Assembly (NCBI GenBank): GCA_025453735.1
Contig: JALOPY010000131.1
Span: 1 to 7,222, forward strand
Length of the DNA stretch: 7,222 bases
DNA from: a bacterium
GTDB taxonomy: Bacteria; Zhuqueibacterota; Zhuqueibacteria; Thermofontimicrobiales; Thermofontimicrobiaceae
Direction of reading: 5' to 3'
Shown here one piece after another: positions 5,742 to 7,222 of this stretch. Both the position numbers and the translations under genes were made by a program. Positions within the stretch are counted from its first letter, which is position 1; each line of letters opens with the position of its first letter. Below the pieces are notes generated by a model. The model saw only the letters and a program-made list of their open reading frames with translations. It ran no database searches and had not been told where the DNA came from.

Positions 5742-6596
5742 ATGGAAGACTTATCAAAATTCTGCGCTGCGGGTGCAACGTTTAAAGAAGAATACATCCC
5801 TGTTTCTGAAAACGTCTCATTGAAAGTGATATCTTTTGCTCCGTCACAACAAACTGAAAAGCCACCCGTCATTTTTGTTGCAGGCTGGATCACGTTGATA
5901 TCAGCCTGGAAAATTGTGCTGCAAGAGCTGACAAAGGATTTTCCCGTTTATTATATTGAAACCCGGGAAAAAATTTCATCGAAGGTGATCGGAAAAGCAG
6001 CTTATGGCGTAGAGGATATTGGCAAAGATATTGTAAAGCTGGTGGATCATTTTAATCTCAAAGAAAAGAATTATATTTTATTTGGAAGCTCACTCGGGGC
6101 TTCAGCAATTCTTGATTGCTGCCGACTTCTCAATCGTGCGCCGCTCTGCCTGGTGTTAATTGGCCCGAATGCGGTGTTCCGGGTGCCCAGGTTTGGCAAA
6201 ATAATCATCTTTTTCCTGCCACCGCGATTGTTTTTGCTTGTCAAGCCCCTGGTGAAATGGTATTTGAAAAATTTTCGGCTGGACATCAAAAGTGATTTTG
6301 AACAGTACCAAAAATACTGCAATAACATTGACTCTGCCGATCCCTGGAAATTAAAAAAAGCGATCATGAAATTATGGAATTGGCAAGCCTGGGATTTGCT
6401 GCCCGGGATAAAATATCCAACTGTGATTTTCGGCGCGTCAAAGGATTCTTTGCACGAACCCGAGAATCTAAAGCAAATGGTTTCGAAGCTACCCAATGCC
6501 GATTATATCGATTTAGAGACAAATAAGGGAACACATAGCGCGGCTATGGTGGCAGCAATGCGAAATTATATTGAAAAACTTTTTATGGCAAAATAA
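5742..6596 (+). CDS. Alpha/beta hydrolase
   Basis: 284 residues from ATG 5742, preceded by GAGGA (5732-5736) at 5 bases. The alpha/beta-hydrolase core is clear: strand PPVIFVAGW (41-49, in the position of the usual HG-type oxyanion loop), the nucleophile elbow G115-S116-S117-L118-G119 with Ser117, an acid at Asp235 in IFGASKDSLHEP, and His265 in NKGTHSAA. The triad is therefore complete and in order. Between elbow and acid, residues ~150-175 form a strongly hydrophobic, Arg/Lys-flanked segment (KIIIFFLPPRLFLLVKPL) that I read as part of a cap covering the active site; it could also associate with membrane or a lipid substrate. There is no signal peptide, so it is probably cytoplasmic. The family covers esterases, lipases, thioesterases and C-C hydrolases, and nothing here names the substrate. 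It lies 147 bp after the FGGY kinase, separated by a strong hairpin. Confidence 0.85.
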   Translation: MEDLSKFCAAGATFKEEYIPVSENVSLKVISFAPSQQTEKPPVIFVAGWITLISAWKIVLQELTKDFPVYYIETREKISSKVIGKAAYGVEDIGKDIVKLVDHFNLKEKNYILFGSSLGASAILDCCRLLNRAPLCLVLIGPNAVFRVPRFGKIIIFFLPPRLFLLVKPLVKWYLKNFRLDIKSDFEQYQKYCNNIDSADPWKLKKAIMKLWNWQAWDLLPGIKYPTVIFGASKDSLHEPENLKQMVSKLPNADYIDLETNKGTHSAAMVAAMRNYIEKLFMAK

Positions 6597-6646
6597 AATT
6601 TCGCTTGCATCTTAAAATTAATTTTATATCTTATAATCTATACGTG

Positions 6647-6675
6647 TTGAATTTAAACCTGCCCAGGTTTATCCT
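6647..6675 (+). promoter_or_regulatory. Candidate promoter overlapping an 18-bp dyad (possible operator) upstream of the ROK kinase
   Basis: TTGAAT (6647-6652) and TATCCT (6670-6675) are 17 bases apart and each fits the sigma70 consensus at four of six positions. Between and into the -10 lies a perfect dyad, TAAACCTG CC CAGGTTTA (6654-6671), placed where a bound repressor would block polymerase. A TATAAT occurs at 6632-6637 but has no well-spaced -35 (TTGCAT is 21 bases away). Promoter strength and operator role are inferred. Confidence 0.35.
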
Positions 6676-6722
6676 GATTCAAAATTTGAGACTGACACCC
6701 ACATTAAATTTCATGTTCCTGA

Positions 6723-6798
6723 ATCGTAGGCTTGATACGATGGGTTGTAACTTTTGAAAGAAAAGTTGCTTTGTAGTGATTGATATGGTGGTCACCAT
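6723..6798 (+). other. Three consecutive stem-loops in the leader of the ROK kinase gene
   Basis: ATCGTA (6723-6728) pairs with TACGAT (6736-6741); GTAACTTTT (6747-6755) pairs with AAAAGTTGC (6761-6769), 9 bp with one wobble; ATGGTG (6785-6790) pairs with CACCAT (6793-6798) around GT, too tight to close fully as RNA, so a protein-binding palindrome is more likely. They fill the space between the candidate promoter and the start at 6824. No known riboswitch is recognised. Apart from these and the promoter region, the 227-bp spacer holds no gene. Confidence 0.4.
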
Positions 6799-6823
6799 TA
6801 ATTCTTTAATATAAAAAAAATCG

Positions 6824-7222
6824 ATGACAAAATCTTCAGCGATATTAGGCATTGATATTGGCGGGTTCGATTGGCGTGGTCAGATCGGATGTGGCTATCC
6901 CGGTGTCGTTAAAAACGGAATCGTCTATACCGCAGCCAATCTTGATTCGACTTGGATTGGAGTTGACCTTGCCAGTGAATTGAAAAATTTCACATCAGCA
7001 CGCGTGAATGTGCTTAATGACGCCGACGCTGCGGGTATCGCGGAAATGACTTTCGGCGCCGGGAAACCTCGAAACCGAAAGGGCGGCGGCGTTGTGATGC
7101 TTTTCACCTTTGGCACCGGCATCGGCAGCGCGCTTTTTGTTGATGGACGACTTGTTCCCAATACTGAATTCGGGCATATCATCATGGATGGCATCGACGC
7201 CGAAAAATTGGCTGCCACTGTT
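6824..7222 (+). CDS. Polyphosphate glucokinase-type ROK kinase, 5' part, with internal deletion near the N-terminus
   Basis: 133 codons open to the window end; the gene continues beyond. An in-frame TAA at 6812 fixes ATG 6824 as the earliest ATG, and no clear Shine-Dalgarno site precedes it. The protein follows mycobacterial PpgK closely: GIDIGG (9-14), IGCGYPGVVKNGIVYTAANL, SWIG-like TWIG, LNDADAAGIAEM with putative catalytic base Asp66, LFTFGTGIGSALFVDG (G97-T98-G99), LVPNTEFGH (115-118). PpgK transfers phosphate from polyphosphate (or ATP) to glucose in the cytoplasm. The anomaly is at residues 14-15: GIDIGG is followed at once by FDWRGQIG, whereas PpgK has about 43 residues in between, including the SGIK phosphate-binding loop and a helix. 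The reading frame is kept. I cannot tell from this window whether this is a real deletion (probably inactivating for catalysis), a diverged non-catalytic protein, or an assembly artefact. Confidence 0.75.
   Translation, partial: MTKSSAILGIDIGGFDWRGQIGCGYPGVVKNGIVYTAANLDSTWIGVDLASELKNFTSARVNVLNDADAAGIAEMTFGAGKPRNRKGGGVVMLFTFGTGIGSALFVDGRLVPNTEFGHIIMDGIDAEKLAATV

Noticed and set aside
6071..6496. 141-codon open frame on the minus strand inside the alpha/beta hydrolase gene
   Set aside because: It lies wholly antisense to a gene with a clear catalytic triad and its own ribosome site; the antisense protein shows no recognisable domain and is Cys/Ser/Arg-rich in the manner of shadow frames.
6614..6625. 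AAAATTAATTTT palindrome as a terminator of the hydrolase gene
   Set aside because: It is all A/T with no loop and no GC stem, so it cannot form a stable terminator; it is more likely ordinary AT-rich spacer DNA.
6925..7218. 97-codon minus-strand frame over the ROK gene
   Set aside because: The plus strand here encodes unmistakable ROK motifs (LNDADAAG, GTGIGS, NTEFGH); the minus frame is a shadow.

Overview
The window holds six genes, all on the + strand: one cut at each end and four complete. Intergenic stretches are unusually rich in hairpins and inverted repeats. Two genes encode exported proteins with lipoprotein-like N-termini (one with a clear lipobox, one with a weak one), and a third is a PKD-domain protein of secreted type. 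This suggests a Gram-negative bacterium of moderate-to-low GC. A cluster of TTTCGTGT-like direct repeats and AATCCTAAA-type intergenic repeats resembles what I recall from environmental FCB-group genomes (KSB1/Calditrichota/Bacteroidota-like). That assignment is from memory and weak; no rRNA or marker gene is present to settle it.

Layout. (1) 1-1578: C-terminal part of a PKD-domain secreted-type protein with a GATase1-like C-terminal domain, followed by a strong intrinsic terminator. (2) 1579-2214: a long non-coding stretch with a ~157-bp foldback element, two tandem related hairpins, three more small hairpins and a good sigma70-type promoter. (3) 2215-3865: a two-gene unit of a small lipoprotein with an NTF2-like (DUF4440/SnoaL-type) domain and a membrane-anchored or exported peptidase C26/PuuD-like class I glutamine amidotransferase-fold hydrolase with an intact Cys-His-Glu triad. 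(4) 3866-4022: a second AT-rich repeat-containing spacer. (5) 4023-5594: an FGGY-family carbohydrate kinase related to xylulokinase. (6) 5595-5741: a spacer with a perfect 11-bp GC-rich hairpin. (7) 5742-6596: an alpha/beta hydrolase with a complete Ser-Asp-His triad. (8) 6597-6823: a leader with four consecutive dyads, one lying between the -35 and -10 of a candidate promoter. (9) 6824-end: the 5' part of a polyphosphate-glucokinase-type ROK kinase that runs off the window.

The genes do not form an obvious single pathway. Two sugar-kinase families and two hydrolases sit near each other, but spacers of 146-227 bp with structured DNA suggest several transcription units; only the lipoprotein/C26 hydrolase pair (55-bp gap) looks co-transcribed. 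The most notable anomaly is the ROK gene: its frame is open and well conserved, but about 43 residues expected just after the N-terminal D-x-G-G motif are missing, removing the phosphate-binding G-x-K part of the site. I see no clear undescribed multi-gene system. The best candidates for something new are the intergenic structured elements and this truncated ROK protein.
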